Source: Tardiphaga sp. vice304 (GTDB taxonomy: Bacteria; Pseudomonadota; Alphaproteobacteria; Rhizobiales; Xanthobacteraceae). Taken from it: a DNA stretch of 64,000 nt. Numbering within the stretch: position 1 is the stretch's first letter; each line of letters begins with the position of its first letter. The position numbers and the translations under genes are program-made. The stretch spans positions 4,328,001-4,392,000 of the forward strand of contig NZ_CP041402.1 in NCBI RefSeq assembly GCF_007018905.1. Reading direction: 5' to 3'. Below are positions 63,457 to 64,000 of the stretch, piece by piece. The notes under the pieces were generated by a model that was given only the letters and a program-made list of their open reading frames with translations, had not been told where the DNA came from and made no database searches.

Positions 63457-64000
63457 CTATTTTGATGGCGACGCGCCGACCGTGCCGGTTGACGGCCCAA
63501 AGCTCTTTTGAAGCTGCGAAACCGCAAAGTCCTGCGCTTCCTTTGCCTTGGCAACCACAGCGTCCATGCCGAAGAACTCATGGGTCACGCCCGCGTAAAC
63601 CTTGTGCGTGACATCATTGCCGGCCGCCTTCATCTTGTCTGCCAGCATGTCTCCATCGGAGCGCAACGGATCGATCTCGGCATTGATGATAGTCGTCGGC
63701 GGAAGTCCCTTTAGGTCGGCGGCGACGAGGTTCAGTCGCGGATCCTGCTTTTCTGCTTCGTTGTTGAGGACCTTGTCGAAAAACCACGCCATCATTGGTG
63801 CGTTGAGCGGTTTCGCCGCAGCCTGCTCCTTCTTGGACGGCGTATCCGCGGCCGTCGTCGCAATCGGATAGACCGAGACGATCGCCACCGGTGCTGTGAG
63901 TTTCTGGTCGCGGGCCGCCATTGCGGTGGCTACCGCCAAGTTACCGCCGGCGCTTTCACCGACGATCGCCAATTTCGCGGGGTCGCCGCCCCAGCCCTTG
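63457..64000 (-). CDS. HSL-type alpha/beta hydrolase, cut by window edge
   Basis: The frame continues past 64000. Visible 181 residues carry the nucleophile elbow VGESAGGNLAV, typical of the hormone-sensitive-lipase/bacterial esterase family, then IINAEIDPLRSDGDMLAD (catalytic Asp) and VTHEFFGM (catalytic His). The N-terminal half with the HGGG motif is outside the window. Nothing links it to its neighbours on the plus strand. Confidence 0.85.
   Translation of the reverse strand, partial: KGWGGDPAKLAIVGESAGGNLAVATAMAARDQKLTAPVAIVSVYPIATTAADTPSKKEQAAAKPLNAPMMAWFFDKVLNNEAEKQDPRLNLVAADLKGLPPTTIINAEIDPLRSDGDMLADKMKAAGNDVTHKVYAGVTHEFFGMDAVVAKAKEAQDFAVSQLQKSFGPSTGTVGASPSK

Overview
The window reads as chromosomal DNA of an alphaproteobacterium in the Bradyrhizobium/Rhodopseudomonas neighbourhood. 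This is an inference from high-GC codon use, the family mix (several Bug/TctC binding proteins, Liv and NitT/TauT ABC systems, IclR/LysR/LacI regulators, an HWE histidine kinase, Flp pilin and TadG-like genes) and the insertion-sequence types. No rRNA, tRNA or CRISPR array was seen.

The first 45 kb is an accessory catabolic region built from several cassettes. (1) 1.6-7.7 kb: a minus-strand six-gene operon (intradiol ring-cleavage dioxygenase, SDR, beta-keto acid cleavage enzyme, quinone-oxidoreductase-like enzyme, cupin, TctC binding protein) divergent from a LacI-type regulator, with two near-identical palindromic operators between them. (2) 7.9-9.8 kb: a secreted caspase-like protein and a lipoprotein. 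(3) 9.97-11.2 kb: a dead IS1182-type transposase. (4) 11.5-17.9 kb: a livKHMGF-type ABC operon ending in a CnbZ-like putative deaminase gene, divergent from a LysR regulator with a 22-bp palindrome between. (5) 18-26.1 kb: two flavin monooxygenases, a TPP enzyme and two TctC proteins around an IclR regulator, with two related operator-like sites. A third monooxygenase gene is cut by an intact IS21 element with a 6-bp target duplication. (6) 30.2-34.2 kb: a broken cyclophilin-like gene, an orphan bciA (8-vinyl reductase) with a hydrolase, and scraps of integrase, IS256 and IS3. (7) 34.3-45.1 kb: a long minus-strand cluster running from a NitT/TauT ABC importer through an IclR regulator, enoyl-CoA hydratase, hydrolase and frameshifted SDR to a three-gene nitrile hydratase/thiocyanate hydrolase locus with a split beta subunit. 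It is divergent from two overlapping metallo-beta-lactamase genes and another binding protein.

From 45 to 50 kb the DNA is decayed: a HlyD fragment, a membrane-protein gene split by an IS5-family element, and scraps of IS30, IS3, IS630 and IS66, then a short MITE-like inverted repeat. From 50 kb onward is less catabolic sequence: a TadG-like von Willebrand protein, small exported proteins, an XRE regulator, a 53-aa Flp pilin, a phage-type lysis cassette, and two paralogous 32-aa membrane microproteins that share upstream sequence. An IS3 element with a nonsense mutation, a stand-alone receiver, a PAS-PAS-HWE kinase and a truncated alpha/beta hydrolase close the window.

Working together, cassettes 1, 4, 5 and 7 each pair a high-affinity uptake component with oxidative or hydrolytic enzymes and a local regulator, the arrangement expected for catabolism of aromatic, nitrile or other organic acids. 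The substrates cannot be fixed from sequence alone. The strongest candidates for under-described biology are the split nitrile hydratase/thiocyanate hydrolase locus inside its transporter cluster, the paired 32-aa microproteins, and the LacI-controlled ring-cleavage/BKACE operon.
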